A DNA stretch of 64,000 nucleotides. Origin: Romanomermis culicivorax. Taxonomy: Eukaryota > Nematoda > Enoplea > Mermithida > Mermithidae. The notes under the pieces were generated by a model. The model had not been told where the DNA came from. It did not search any database and saw only the letters and a program-made list of their open reading frames with translations. The translations under genes were made by a program, and so were the position numbers. This document shows, piece after piece, positions 52,031 through 64,000 of the stretch. The DNA lies in assembly GCA_963922205.1 (NCBI GenBank), contig CAWUHX010000096.1, positions 930,001-994,000 on the forward strand, given 5' to 3'. How positions within the stretch are numbered: position 1 is the first letter of the stretch; each line of letters starts with the position of its first letter.

Positions 52031-54894
52031 TCAATCGACGGACATCACGTGACCATACAAAAGTAAATTTCTGGTCGATTTTTCCACGACAGCTAGGACA
52101 AAAGGTTGATTAAAAGTTACGAAAACTTTGTCCAAATCGGATGTTTCGTCGTTCGGGCATAAGCGGCTTGTGCCTTCTTTGGCCTATAATTTAGAAAAAA
52201 ATATAAGAAACATAATCCTAAACATTGGGGTATTAGTCACTTCGAAGAAGGCTTTGTGGGCGGCATGAGTCACGTACAAGTTCTTTTGACTATTAATTTT
52301 GGAAAAATCGACGAAACCTTGAGCGAACATGGTCGTCGTACCCATTATCATCAACGTAGGTCGGATATTGTACGGAGTTAAGTCTAGCTTGAATTTGGGG
52401 ATAGCAACCTAGAAACAAAAAACAATAAGTACCATAAATCCTGATCTATAAGTCGCCATCTGAATCTGAACTATGTTATATGCCCAAATCTATGTGGCAA
52501 GTGCATCCGAAAAATAACACTCGGTGAGGGGCTCGAACCCTTGACCTTTAGCATACAAGGCAGATGCGCTATCCAACTATGCTAACAGAGTTCAGAAATT
52601 GTGGTTGTAGTGGTGGTGGTCAGTGCAGGGCATGCCACGTAATGAACACCTTGATGCACCAATACATTACCCCTCACCGTGCAAGTAGGAATGGCCCTGG
52701 ACAGTCACCGTTGTCAAATTGCCAAATCCATGTGACCAGCAAGTCAGAAAAATAATGCTTGGTGAGGGGCTCGAACCCTGGACCTCGGCAGAAGGGCTAT
52801 CCAACTGCACTAACCAAGCCACATAGATGATTTCAAAATTGTGGTTCTGGTGGTGGTGGGAGGTGCCACGCATGCCACATAATGAACAGCCAGAGACACA
52901 ATTATAACACCCCCCCTTCAACAAGGAAGGGCCCCGGATGGCCCCCAATGTCCTATGCCCAAATCCATGTGACCAATGAGTCAGAAAAATAATGCTTGGT
53001 GAAGAGCTCGAACCATTGACCAAGGCAGACGGGCTATCCCACTGCACTAACCATGCCACATTGATGGTTCCGAAATTGTGGGTCTAGTGGTTGTCGGGAG
53101 TGCTGGGCATGCCGCATAATGAACATCCAGATGCACAGCTACTCAACCATCTTCAAAAAGGAAGGGCCCCGGATGACCGCAAATGTTGTATGTGCAAATC
53201 CATGTGGCCAGTAATTCAGAAAAATAATGCTTGGTGAGGGGCTCGAACACTTGACCTAGGCAGATAGGCTATCCAACTGTGCTAATTGACCCCTATACAC
53301 ACATTTACCTTACCGTTACAACTTTCGAATAATCGACGCTATTGTCCAAAATTTCGGTCAAATGATCTTCGTCGGCGATCTTTGCCTCCAACGCTTGTAG
53401 ACCGTACTTTTGTTTAGGCATAATGAAAAAAGCAACCATTTGCTCTTTATCACCATAGGGCAAACCAACGGCGATGGCCTGCGAAGTTTCGCCGTAGAAA
53501 AGTCGAACGCAAGTTTGCGACATGAAATAGTCGACTGATGCCGTGTTTGCGTTTGAATAGAAAAATTTTTGATTCGTGTTGTTGGAAGCTGGGAATGAAG
53601 GATGCTAATTTTTGAAATGTTGTTTGAAGCAACACATTGAAGAGGAAAAGCAACACAATGAAGGGAAAATTTAGGGAGATGATGCATTTAAATTGAAATA
53701 AATCACATATGGAACCAAGCATTCCTTGGAAGGGTAACAGACAGGAACCCAAATCTGAACTAGTAAACCCTAGTCAGGATATATAGAACTTCCAAACAAG
53801 TTACTACTGGCCTCGATGGCCCAGTGGTAGTGCTCTAGACTTTCAATCAAACGACCAGGGTTCAATTCCCTTCACCTGCGAATTTTGTAAAAATGAAGTT
53901 TATTGTCAAAATTGGGTGTACATCCACATGGTAGGCAGTGCTCTGCTAGACCACTTTTCTCAAGGCTCAGGTTCTCAAGGGGCGACAGGAGCAATAGACA
54001 GGAACCCAAATCTGAACTAGTACCCCCGAGTCAGGATATATAGAACTTCCAAACAAGTTACTACTGGCCCTGATGGCCCAGTGGTAGTACTCTAGACTCT
54101 CAATCAAACGACCAGGGTTCAATTCCCTTCACCTGTGAATTTTGTAAAAAGAGTTTATTGTCACCTGAGGAAGGTAGTTGGTAGACTATGGAAACCTCGC
54201 ATCATTATAACCACTGTATTGTTCATTCATTCTGTGCATACAGGTAGGATAAAAGCCCAGTAGGCACAAGGTCAATAATAGCCAATAATGAATTCTTAAG
54301 AGAATGCTGGACATGCTTACAAAATCCATAAGTGAACGTGCCGTCGAGAGCAGCCCCGCTGGCCAATACCATCACAGCGTCACTTTTCAAATCAGATGCG
54401 CTAAACAATCCTCGAACTTTATTACGCGTTTTATCGCTGACCCATTGATTGATTATCGATCGGCTAAAATCGATATTATTTGCGAAATCAACTTTGTCCA
54501 CCGTCGTATTGAATACATCGCTGATCAATTGATTCAAATCACGACTCGGCAAGGGTCCCGGCGACGTATCTTGTTGATAGAAAATTTTTTCGACGCCCAA
54601 AAAATTTTTCGATTTCGACGATGTCGTATATCGACGCGTTGAATCGTAAATTTCTTGTTCGGTCCAATTTGCAAATATGATATTATTAATTTCGGATTTC
54701 AATTGACCTTGGCTTGTAGCGTAGATTAAAGCGTACGAGGACGCTATGGTCGACGGCGAAAATAAAACGTTCGAATACGGCTTATTTAACGCTTTTAAAA
54801 ATTTGCCGCCGATATCGTACGTTATACCGGTGAAAGATTTTTTACCATTGATAGAATAGATTGTTGTTAGAATTGAAAAGATGAAGAGCTTCAT
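52031..54894 (-). CDS. Serpin, probably non-inhibitory
   Basis: Four exons on minus: 54894-54321, 53588-53314, 52408-52241 and 52183-52031 (389 residues; phases 1, 0, 0), the normal serpin length. MKLFIFSILTTIYS is a signal peptide; a Met 24 codons upstream would bury it. Landmarks in order: NVLFSPSTIASSYALI, INQWVSDKTRNKVRG, DAVMVLASGAALDGTF, LPYGDKEQMVAFFIMP, PKFKLDLTPY, THAAHKAFFE and FNQPFVLAV. Inhibitory serpins carry a short-side-chain hinge (Ala/Thr run) after the HKA.xE motif. Here the segment is AKEGTSRLCPNDETSD, with Lys, Arg, Pro and acidic residues, so loop insertion is doubtful. The introns hold family B and C SINEs. Confidence 0.88.
52470..53305 (-). repeat. Family B SINEs, four copies in serpin intron 2
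   Basis: Four head-to-tail copies with AATAATGCTTGGTGAGGGG and GCTCGAACCCTTGACC type B boxes (at about 52530, 52760, 53010 and 53240), spaced about 230 bp. Confidence 0.75.
53800..54240 (+). repeat. Family C SINEs, two copies in serpin intron 1
   Basis: Two tandem copies, each with GATGGCCCAGTGGTAGTRCT (A box), CAGGGTTCAATTCCCTTCAC (B box) and a tail TTTTGTAAAAA. The second copy continues GAGTTTATTGTCACCTGAGG, the segment shared with the 33-bp satellite. Confidence 0.75.
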
Positions 54895-55244
54895 ATTCTT
54901 TTTGTGGATCAGTTCAATGTTGAGATAGGATCGTCGACTAAAATTTTTCTTACGCATGTTGATCAAAATCTAGTTTTTGTTGCCCACACACCAATTCTAT
55001 ATCATTCGCTGCCCGTACGCACGTTCTAAAGTTAGCCTTGAAGATAGAGGAAAAGAGGCCATTCAACTGAAAAAGATAAGTACATTTTTAATATGCAAAT
55101 GAACTTTAATGAAAGAAATATATAGACGGTTAATTATCTACGCGTTGAGCCCGATCGAGTTCATCCTTGAGACGAGATTTAAGAAACTTTTTGGCCAAAT
55201 CCGTAATATATTTTCAGTCGGAAATCCTGCCGTCCAGACAGGCA
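54895..55244. promoter_or_regulatory. Divergent promoter, serpin / ZP gene
   Basis: 350 bp between two start codons on opposite strands. A TATTTTCAG at 55209-55217, 27 nt before the ZP start, could be a trans-splice (leader) acceptor. AAGATAAG (55064) is a GATA-type site. The role is inferred. Confidence 0.4.
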
Positions 55245-58200
55245 ATGTATACTTTGGCGGTTAGTTTACCTAAATTTGCATATTAAAAATGCTAATTTTT
55301 GGTTTTTTTCTAGTTTTTAGCCGGATTTTTTGTCGTTTATAAAGCGGATATTATAACCAATTCGATAAAAGGTAAATTTTTGATGAATATATTATACCAC
55401 CGATTTTTATACGCAAAAATTTTTTTGGTATAGGCGTTCCGGAAGTCGAATGTATGGAAGACAAATTGAAACTTAGCCTTTTGACGGAACAGCCTTTTAC
55501 GGGGCAAATTTTCGTCAAAAATAAACACTACGACGAAGCTTGCGTCCAAAAATATAAGGACAATAAGCAAAAGGGCGCCTATTTTTTGGTACAAATTGGA
55601 CGTTGCGGTATGCAAAAATTGCGATCGGTAAGTTTGCGGAGCCAAATCAACTACAAATTGTGTCATACGCCCTGCTGGCACTTCAGAAAAATAATGCTCG
55701 GTGAGGGGCTCGAACCATTGGCCTTCCGTATAGAAGGAGTTACATGCCGACGAAACCCGGCCTAGGAGCTCTGGACCGAGCCTAGCTTTTATTGAAAATG
55801 TGAGCCAATGGGAACTGTATGGTGACATGTTTGAGCCCTGGACCCAAGCTTGGTCTTATGCTAAAACCATGGAATGGGAACAAGTTGCCTCAACACTGGT
55901 GGCCCTTTTGACCACCTATCAAACTCGACGGAGGAAGTAGCCTTACCAGCCACCCTGTTGAAGAGCTTCCTACCATCGATTAGCGTCAGATTTGGTGTGC
56001 CCATCCTGACCAGGTTCCAAACCTATGGATTTGGATGGAACATCAGTCCTATGGGTGCAATGTGGTATGTTACCATACAATTTCACACACCCACTTGGAG
56101 CAACAGGGGCTCCAAAGTATGGTCACTAGTGTTGAATGGCTTCCTGGGCAGCACCCAAGGTGTCCAGCGTTGCGGTGGCTGTGAGACTCCTGATCAAGGA
56201 GCAACCAAAATGGTGGGTTCGGAACCCACGGATTGAATGAAACATCAGTCCTATGACTGCAATGTTGTACCTTACCATACAATGTCGCTTTGTTTGGAGT
56301 GACAGGGGCCTATGGTATGGTCACTAGTGTTGAAGAGCTTTCAGAGTGGCACTGGAGGTGACCATTTTTGGGGTGGCTGTGACCCTCATGATCAAGGATG
56401 AACAAAAATGGCCGGGTTCGGAACCCACGGATTCGATGAAATATCAGTCATGGGTACAATGTTGTATGTTACCATACAATATCACTCAACCATTTAGAGC
56501 AACAGGGGGCCTCTGGTATGCTCACTAGTGTAGAAGGGCTCCAGGGTAGCACCCCAGGTGTCCAGTGTTGGGGTGGCTGCAACCCTCTTGATCAGGGCAC
56601 GACAAAAATGGCTGAGTTCAGAAATCATGCATTGCATGAAACATCAATCCTACGGGTGCAATGTGGTATGTTACCATACAATTTCACACACCCACTTGGA
56701 GCAACAGGGGCTCCAAAGTATGGTCACAAGTGTTGAAGGGCTTCCTGGGTAGCATCCAAGGTGTCCAGTGTCAGGGTGGCTGTGAGACTCCTAATCAAAG
56801 TGCAACAAAAATGACCAGGTTCGAGACCCATGGATTGCATGGTACAACAGTCCTATGGCTGCAATGTTGTAGGTCCAAGGGCCTATGGTATGGTCATCAG
56901 TGTTGAAGGGTTTTTCGGGTGGCACTCCAGGTGTCCAGTGTTGGAGTGCCTGTGACCCTCCTGATCGAAGCATAAGAAAATTGACCGGGTTCGAGAGCAA
57001 TGGATTCAATGAAACATGAGCCCTATGGGTGCAATGTTGTATGTTACCATACAATGTCGGACCTCAATTTGGAGCAACAGAGGGCCTCTGGTATGGTCTT
57101 TAACGTTGAAGCGCTTCCTAGGTATCATTCCAGGTGTCCAGTGTTGGGGTGTTTGGGACCCTCTTGATCAAGACACAACGAAAATGGCTGTGTTCAGAAC
57201 CCAAAGTATAGTCACTAATGTTGAAGGGCTTCCTGGGTAGCATCCCGAGTGTCCATTATTAGGGTGGTTGTGACCCTCTTGTTTAAGGCTCAACAAAAAT
57301 GGCCGGGTTCAGAACCAATGGATTGGATGAAACATCAATCCTACGGGTGAAATGTTGTACATTACCATACAAGGTCAATCCATTTGGAGCAACAGAGGCC
57401 TATGGTATGGTCATCAGTGTTGAAGAGCCTTCTGGGTGGCACTGAAGGTGACCAGTGTCGGAGTTGCTGTGACCCCCCCCCCATGATCGTGGATCAACAA
57501 AAATAGGTGGGTTTGGAACCCATGAAACGTCAGTCCTGCCGGTGTCCACCAGTGTTGAAAGGCTGTCCACAGTGATGCCCTAGGTGGCCAGGGTTGGGGC
57601 GGCTATGACCCTTCTGATCCAAAACGTCTGAGTCATGGAACCCATTTGTTGAATGATGGTAGGCACAAGGTTGCCACACAGCGTGCTGATGGTAGCCAAA
57701 AGTCCCAGGCTTCAAGCCTAATTTTACTGCAAACCTGAGTAGGAGACATCAACACTGGTGGCCCTAGAGAGCCTGGTAGAGCGACGTTGAGTGTGGCCAC
57801 AACAGCCACTGTATTTTTTCAAAGGCTGATTCATTTGGTTAGAGTGTGCAGATGGTAGCGGCAAGGTCATGGGTTCGAGACCCTCACCAAGGGTAGTTCT
57901 TACTACAACTAGAAAGATGGTAGCAGTCAGCCTGAACACCTTTTTTTTGCATTGCAGGCCAGTCCCAAAGGCATGAATTTCGTCATCGCAGTTGTGATCA
58001 GTTTCCATCCTCAATTCATAACTCACGTCGATCGAGCTTACAATATCCGGTGTTTTTACATGGAAGCTGAAGAATCCGTTTCTTCGAAATTGGAAGTCAG
58101 GTGATTTGATTGAAATTTCTACAGTACGACTTTTTTTTAGTATCGTCCTCAGCATCAAAATATAGGAAATTTTCAACTTTCCTCTCTACAGTATGATCCC

Positions 58201-60526
58201 GACATCGTCGCTCTACGATTCCATGATCATGCCCAAATGTAAATACGTGGTCAAATTGAACAGTTTAAACGGGCCGGAAGTTTTTTACGCCAATATCGGC
58301 GAAATTGTCTACCACGTTTGGGAATGTACGGGGCCCGATATGGGTATTTTGGTGAAAAAATGTTTCGTCAAAGATGGCACCGGTGAAGAAGCCGCCATCG
58401 TAAATAACGAAGGGTGAGCTTGAAAAATGGAACATTTTTGAAATCTGGAAAATTGGTGAGCATCATCAATAGATAGATCTGGTTGTATCAAAAAAAAATT
58501 TCTTACTGTAACTATATTTTTCATACAGTTGGTAGAGGTCTGATTTTTGGGACATACTGTATATCAATCCATTGATCTAATCGGTTAACCGACAACTGAG
58601 CGCCCGACATTCGAGCGCCGACAACTGAGCGCCGACTATTTAATGCATTATAATTGAACGTTTTTTCCATTTACTGAGGCCTAAGCCTGAGCCTAAGCCT
58701 AAGCCTAAGCCTAAGCCTAAGCCTACGACTACGCCTACGCCTACGCCTAAGCCTAAGCCTAAGCCTAAGCCTAAGCCTAAGTCTAAGCCTAAACCAAAGC
58801 CTAAGCCTAAGCCTAAGCCTAAGCCTAAGCGTAAGCCTAAGCCTAAGCCTAAGCCTAAGCCTAAGCCTAAGCCTAAGCCTGAACCTAAGTCTAAGCCTAA
58901 GCCTAAGCCTAAGCCTAAGCCTAAGCCTAAGCCTAAGATTAAGCCTAAGCCTAAGCCTTAGCCTAAGCCTAAGCCTAAGCCTAAGCCTAAGCCTAAGCCT
59001 AAGCCTAAGCCTAAGCCTAAGCCTAAGCCTAAGCCTAAGCCTAAGCCTAAGCCTAAGCCTAAGCCTTAGCCTAAGCTTAAGCCTAAGCCTAAGCCTAAGC
59101 CTAAGCCTAAGCCTAAGCCTAAGCCTAAGCCTAAGCCACAGCGCGCAGTTGTCGGCGCTCAGTTGTCTGGCACTCAGTTGTCACGGCGTTCAGTTGTCGG
59201 CGCTCAATTGTCAGCACTCAATTGTCCGGCGCTCAATTGTCAGGTCATGGATCTAATCAGCAAATTTTAAATTGATATAAAATTTTTGGATAAACATTAT
59301 GCAAATTTTCAGGTGCTCGGCTGATCAACAACTATTGAGCGATTTAACTTACGATAGCAGCCTTATGAAAGCCTATGCTACGAGCTTAGTTTTCAAATAC
59401 GCCGATCGAAATACCCTATTTTTCACTTGCCAGATCATTTTGTGTCAAAAACAATTTGGCATGTGTGAAGGCGTTAGTGTAAGCTTCACACCATACTTTA
59501 CACTGAAATTTTGTAAAATGCATTGATATATATATCTTACAGTATGATCAAGTAATATGATGTACAGGTACATTTCATGTACTGAATTTCCCTGGAAAGT
59601 TCTAGAAACTTTCATGATATTCTATAATATTCTGTTCATGTATATTCTACAATGTATATTACACAGTATGATCACGTAATATGATGTACAGGTACATTTC
59701 ATGTACTCAATTTCCCTGGAAAGTTCTAGAAACTTCCATGATATTCTATAATATTCTGTTCAAGTATATTCTACAATGTATATCATACAGTATGATCACG
59801 TAATATGATGTGCAGGTACATTTCATCTACTGTATTTTTTGCAAAGTTCCGGAAACTTCCATGATATTCTATAATATTCTGTTCACGTATATTCTAAAAG
59901 ACGCAAAATTTCTCATTTTTAAACTTTTCTTGAAATGTGAATTGAATTCACATTTTAGAATTTTACACTTTACACATCTTACAGTAAGTTACATAATTTT
60001 TGCAGCCACCAAAATGCGCCAAAGAATACAGGTTGAAGAAGAGGAGTTTAAATTCTAGCCATGTTGTTCCTTCTTACAAAAATGATATTAATGATGATAG
60101 CAGCAGTGATCAATATATTTTGGACGTTCTGACGCAAGAAATGACGGTATTCGATTTACAAAAACAGTCGACAAATAACAAAAGTGAGACTGTAAATTGC
60201 TTTAAAATACCCTATTAAAAATGTAAATTTGGTTTTTAGTGAGGAACCTATCGAATTCTGAATCGTTATTTGATGAACCAAATTCTTTGCTCTGGTTGAC
60301 TAAATCAGATGACGACACTGATCAATCCCGATTCTCGCAACTTTGCGCCTCGTATACGCAAGTTTACGCTACAATGATCGCTTTACTAGCAACTTTTTGT
60401 CTTATGGCAACGATGCTGACAATTTTAGCTCGAAAAGCTTTTAGGATGAAAGATCAGTCGAAAGTGTGGTCAGAAAAAGCTATCGATGATAATAGCGTCA
60501 AATCAGGGTTTATGTATATAACGTAG
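55245..60526 (+). CDS. Cuticlin-like ZP-domain transmembrane protein
   Basis: Eight exons: 55245-55259, 55314-55371, 55434-55627, 57958-58100, 58192-58413, 59313-59478, 60006-60183 and 60240-60526 (420 residues). Signal peptide about 1-18. The ZP domain runs from [15 protein letters not shown] (about 26) to CEGVS/PPKC (about 270). It contains [25 protein letters not shown] and the ZP-C stretch with [12 protein letters not shown] and [13 protein letters not shown] furin-type site RLKKR (275-279) and a membrane segment (about 366-388) follow, in the order expected for nematode cuticlins. These are cut after the ZP domain and polymerise in the cuticle. Introns 3 (2.3 kb), 5 (0.9 kb) and 6 (0.5 kb) hold repeats, including a telomeric array. 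The first exon is only 15 bp and less certain. Confidence 0.9.
55660..55745 (-). repeat. Family B SINE fragment
   Basis: In ZP-gene intron 3: AATAATGCTCGGTGAGGGG followed by GCTCGAACC, cut off at about 55745. Confidence 0.6.
55860..57720 (+). repeat. Family D tandem array, ~200-bp unit
   Basis: About nine or ten units in ZP-gene intron 3. The marker GTTGAAGGGCTTCCTGGG (or variants) occurs near 56131, 56329, 56530, 56732, 56902, 57105 and 57220, mostly 170-203 bp apart. Scattered copies sit at 9560 and 18480-19110. Confidence 0.8.
58584..59245 (-). mobile_element. Telomere-core foldback element, copy 4
   Basis: In ZP-gene intron 5. The left flank has about three GACAACTGAGCGCC units, then GACTATTTAATGCATTATAA, nearly the same as copy 1. 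The core (about 58679-59137) is CCTAAG hexamers with a few CCTACG variants. The right flank has about seven GGCGCTCAGTTGTC units ending at GGTCATGG. Both ends are present. Confidence 0.83.
59530..59900 (+). repeat. Three ~125-bp tandem copies in ZP-gene intron 6
   Basis: Three successive copies begin CAGTATGATCA and include ATGTACAGGTACATTTCAT, then GAAAGTTCTAGAAACTT and ATATTCTATAATATTCTGTT. The same family occurs at 45580-45720. Confidence 0.8.
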
Positions 60527-60762
60527 AAATTAATTTTGGTTGGATTTTTTGTTGCGATTCGAGTTTATTTTGTATAATAACACACAAGTAATTTAGTTTG
60601 AGGACAAATTTTGGTCAGTGGAACCGCATTTCATGACACATCATGTTATGCGCACAGTACAAGGAATGCAATGGTCAAAGGCCCAACTATTTAACATAAA
60701 TTTACATACGTCCGCAGTGAACAAAGGATAATTCACAAAAATGTTGTCTAAATTACCATTGT

Positions 60763-61222
60763 CACATGTCACACGGCCGTACATCACCTCTTTGTAGCAA
60801 TCGCAACACTGGCTCGGTAGTTCAATCGGAAGAACACTGCACTATAGTCACAGAGACCCGGGTTCAAATCCCGGTCCAGCATTATTTTTCGAACAGTGTT
60901 TGGCGATGGTTACAATGGCAACGCGTTTACCCATTACGTGTCATGGTGTGGCTTGGATTGGTCCCACAGTGGTGGGCCGCAGAACCTGCATCTTCAAGGG
61001 ACGAGGTCATCCTTCTTTCAAGGGGAGGAGGGAATGTCACGTGTCGCACGGCCGTACATCACCCCTTTGTAACAATCACAACACTGGCTCGGTAGTTCAA
61101 TTGGAAGAACGCTGCGCTATAGTGACAGAGACCCATGTTCGAATCCCGGTCGAGCATTATTTTTCGAACAGTGTTTGGCGATGGTTACGATGGCAACGCG
61201 TTTACCCATTATGTGTCACCAT
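60763..61222 (+). repeat. Family A copies 5 and 6 in tandem
   Basis: Cores 60812-60880 and 61087-61155, the best preserved tRNA-like copies (D arm GTTC...GAAC, T arm CCGGGTTCAAATCCCGG in copy 5). Each is framed by inverted arms, and they are separated by the GTGGGCCGCAGAACCTGC spacer also seen at 5677-6170. Confidence 0.7.
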
Positions 61223-61734
61223 GCTCAAAAACTACATGCAGTTGCACCAGCATGATGTGCACGTACAAACACATCAGTGCCCAGCATTTTATCCCACAGC
61301 ATGTCATGCACGCAGCACAAGGATTAAAACGCTAATCTTCAAATCATGATTGCGGCTCTGCTGGTAGCAGATTTGCAATGTGTTTTTTCTGCCAGTCACG
61401 TAGATTTGGGCATACAGTGTTGGTGACCATCAAGTGCCTTCCTCGTATGAGGAGGCGAGGTGAAGTATTGGTGTGCCCGGCAGTTCATCCTACTGCATGC
61501 TGTGCCAACGACCATGGCCACAATTTCCAAACCACAACATTGGCTCCATTGGTAGCCCATCTGCATTTTATGAAGGAGATCCAGGATTCGAGACCCTGTC
61601 TGCGCATTTTTTTGTGTCAGTCACATGGATTCGGGCATACCACTTTGGCGACCATCAAGTGCCCATCCATATGATTCTCCATTTCTTGGCTGTACAATCA
61701 CATAGAAAGAATATTCTGATAGTAGGCACACAAT

Positions 61735-61960
61735 GATCAAACAATAAAGTGGTTATAATAATAGGACATTTTGGTAGTGTACCTATTACCTTCCTCAGGC
61801 GACAATAAACTCTTTTTACAGAATTCGTGGGTGGAGGTAATTGAACCCTGGTTATCCACTTGAGAGTCTAGAGCGCTACCACTGGGCCATCAGGGACAGT
61901 AGAAACTTGTTTGGAAGCTCTATATATCCTGACCAGGTTTCTCTGATCTTCTTTTTGTAG
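61735..61960 (-). repeat. Family C SINE, inverted copy
   Basis: Holds ACCTTCCTCAGGCGACAA, TAAACTCTTTTTACAGAATT, a B box in reverse (AATTGAACCCTGG) and GCTACCACTGGGCCATCAG. Confidence 0.7.
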
Positions 61961-62379
61961 GCAATAGGCTCTCAGGCAAGTATATTGGTATTGTCCAAAT
62001 CGGCCGTACATACACATGATAGGCATGCTCTGCTACACCACTTTTCTCAAGGCTAAGGTTCTTAAGGGCCTTTCTGTATTCTTCAATACGGTTCTTAGGT
62101 GTTCTGCCCTGTTTCTCGTATGTATACTTTCCGACATGGAGCCATGGGTTCTTGGTATACTACACCCTGTGTATCTTCTTTGTTTAGGTGGTGCTACTTG
62201 GCTGACTCTTTTCCTGATTGTGTCTTTACTTGTCGCAATCAGTCGAACATTGTACTTGTGGCATCCTTCTACAAAGGGGCAGTGAGGCAGCAGCCCAGCC
62301 AGGACAGTGGCAATTCAGTACTTTTTTAGCATGTCATGCATAGAAGTCATTTCTGGCTACCTCTCCTCTGCCAATTTCA

Positions 62380-62830
62380 ATAGTCCTATGCCCAAATCCA
62401 TGTAGCTGTTGCATTAAAAAAGCAATAGTAGGTAAGGGGCTCAAGCCCTTGACCTTCTGCATGCACACCAAACACGCTACCCGCTTCAACAGGTTGTTGA
62501 AGTGAATGGTTTGGGAACTGCAGTTGTTAGCGGTGGGGGGTAGTGCAGGGCATGCTACATGATAAACAATAGTATGCACCACTACAACACCACTTCTTCC
62601 ATCAAGGACAAAGGGCCCTGGATGATCACAAATGTTGTATGCCCAAATTCACATGGTGCACATTGTGGAAGAAAAACATTCCGTGAGATGTTCAAACCTC
62701 CGACGATGAGCAGACCTACTATCCACTGCACTAATAGAGCTGTGTGGACTATTCCAGAACTGTGGTTTTTAGCAGTGGTGGTGAGTGCAGGGCATGTCAC
62801 ATAATGAACAGCTGGATTTATGCTTCCAGT
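62380..62830 (-). repeat. Family B SINEs, two inverted copies
   Basis: Two copies with the reverse-orientation tail ATGCCCAAATYCA, then GGGGCTCAAGCCCTTGACC or a diverged form, then GTGGTGGTGAGTGCAGGGC-type ends. Confidence 0.6.
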
Positions 62831-63055
62831 GGAGTGCCCTGACTGAGCAGGTCTTTGGTAGGAACTCCACGCATTGAGGTCATTTCCGGCTAACTCTCCT
62901 CTGTCAATGGATCATGAGTTAACTTTGAGAAGAGTCATAATCCCTGATTTATTTCAAAATATAATAATTTTGAGGCAAGCAACTCTGAGTAAATCTTATG
63001 AAATCCCCATGACACGAATACGTATATATGAGTCATCGTATTTATCATGCTATGT

Positions 63056-64000
63056 TCAGGCGCCCAATTTGAAAATGAAAGCTTTGAACTTTTTCCTGAT
63101 AGTGCTAAAAATCAAAAAACTGTTAGCAATTGAACAAAAAAGAAAAGTGAGCAAAAAATACCTGTTCAATGAAATGTAGACAATTACATTCATGCCGCCG
63201 CAACTCAACCAAGTAAATTCAACGAAAATGTTGAACCAATAGCTGTGGAAAAGTGATGGTAAATATAGTGTGCTGTAAATCGTCAAAACCATGAGCCCGC
63301 ATATCAAAACTGCTTGTAACAAAACGCGGTATTCTCGTTTACGTTCCCGTAATTCGATCACGTTACTTATCTCTTTGGCCTAAAATGAAAAAAATTGTAC
63401 TTTGAAAGTATTAAATTTGTGGATCGATCGACTCACCCCAAAAAATACCTTCGCCACGATCAATGCGTAGAAAATGATCATCACTATAGCGCAAGTGAAA
63501 TCGGAGATGGTTTCGATGTAATAGGCATCTTGAGACAATTTAGGACTATCGTAAAGCCAAGCATATTCACCAAAATCGTATATGACGCTCAATTGAGGAA
63601 CTAAATAAGCGCAAAACCAAGCCAATCCGTAAAGCCACGATGCACAGATCATTATCGACGTATTTCTAGCATTGAAAAGTTGTTCAGCTTTCACGCGATT
63701 GAATATGCTACACAAACGATTGAACGATAAAAGCACGGCGAATGTGGTACAAGCCATCCAATTCGAATTCAATATGGCACCGACAAGTTTGGTAACCCAA
63801 TGGTTAGTATCACTGGTACGATAGTCGAAACAAAACAATACCAAAAAAGGGATACCGAGGCCACCAACTACAATTTGTACGAGATCGGTCAAGCCCATAT
63901 GAAACACAATTCTATAGTACTGTAGCTTGTAGATATCAACGTCCGTTTTCATAATGTACAAACAGATTATGTAAGGTATAGTATAAACGATGGATATAGA
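63056..64000 (-). CDS. 7TM chemoreceptor (Srt/Srx-like), 5' end outside window
   Basis: Three exons seen on minus: beyond 64000 to 63437, then 63379-63162 and 63104-63056 (277 residues of the C-terminal part). The 64000-63437 exon is open to the window edge. It reads IPYIICLYIM and YKLQYYRIVFHMGLTDL, then an NSNWMACTTFAVLLSFNRLC stretch typical of TM3 in nematode serpentine receptors. Exon two gives TM6 (VLLQAVLICGLMVLTIYS) and TM7 (GMNVIVYISLN). The last exon adds a basic tail STIRKKFKAFIFKLGA. These receptors usually act in chemosensory neurons. I favour the Srt family by the YKL...MG.TD pattern, but related families are possible. Confidence 0.82.

Larger units (their letters stand above)
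60527..63055. other. Intergenic, SINE-rich, ZP gene to chemoreceptor
   Basis: No gene seen. Most of the sequence is made of dispersed families: A (60763-61222), diverged B-like pieces (61375-61740), C (61735-61960, with flanking sequence to about 62070 also seen near 53945), and B (62380-62830). The 62830-63055 part is unassigned. Confidence 0.55.

Noticed and set aside
60812..60880. Functional tRNA gene in family A (anticodon loop reading CTATAGT)
   Set aside because: Anticodon stem mispairs, the acceptor stem is incomplete, and the same body recurs in dispersed copies with shared flanks, so a repeat is the better reading.

Overview
The window is a piece of a nematode genome. Three things point to this: four long arrays of the nematode telomere hexamer TTAGGC; a gene set of nematode type (ShKT, C-type lectin, cuticlin/ZP, serpentine chemoreceptor, trypsin-like, serpin, chitin-binding and Ly6-type proteins); and small introns with TTTTCAG-type acceptors. 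I cannot name the species. A remnant of a whole-genome PCR adapter beside the only N gap suggests a low-input (small animal) library.

All gene models were joined by hand from open frames, GT/AG sites and matching intron phases. Left to right: a two-ShKT secreted protein (-, 32-3717); a 69-aa coiled-coil protein (+, 7194-7533); a two-domain C-type lectin (+, 9268-14539); a degenerate histidine acid phosphatase (+, 16339-17578) overlapping tail-to-tail a paralogous C-type lectin (-, 17550-19781); a type II transmembrane serine protease (+, 19977-40682); a secreted protein with several chitin-binding-like domains (-, 41726-49647); a GPI-type Ly6/three-finger protein (-, 49853-51599); a serpin (-, 52031-54894); a cuticlin-like ZP protein (+, 55245-60526); and the C-terminal part of a 7TM chemoreceptor (-, 63056 to window end). 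Most act outside the cell: cuticle, digestion, defence or sensing. No common pathway is demonstrated.

The dominant theme is repeats in introns. Nearly every gene has one or more inflated introns, often with their own tandem array: a 10-bp minisatellite (lectin), a 33-bp satellite of about 16.5 kb (protease), 25-bp and 67-bp arrays (chitin-binding gene), and a 200-bp array (ZP gene). On top of these lie several short dispersed families with tRNA-like cores, some of them palindromic.

The most unusual element family has a core of telomere hexamers framed by short tandem copies of GACAACTGAGCGCC in inverted orientation. There are four copies. Two sit in consecutive introns of the protease gene in opposite orientation, flanking the giant satellite. 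The satellite is partly an assembly artefact: the blocks on either side of the N gap are near-copies, and the left one ends in adapter sequence.
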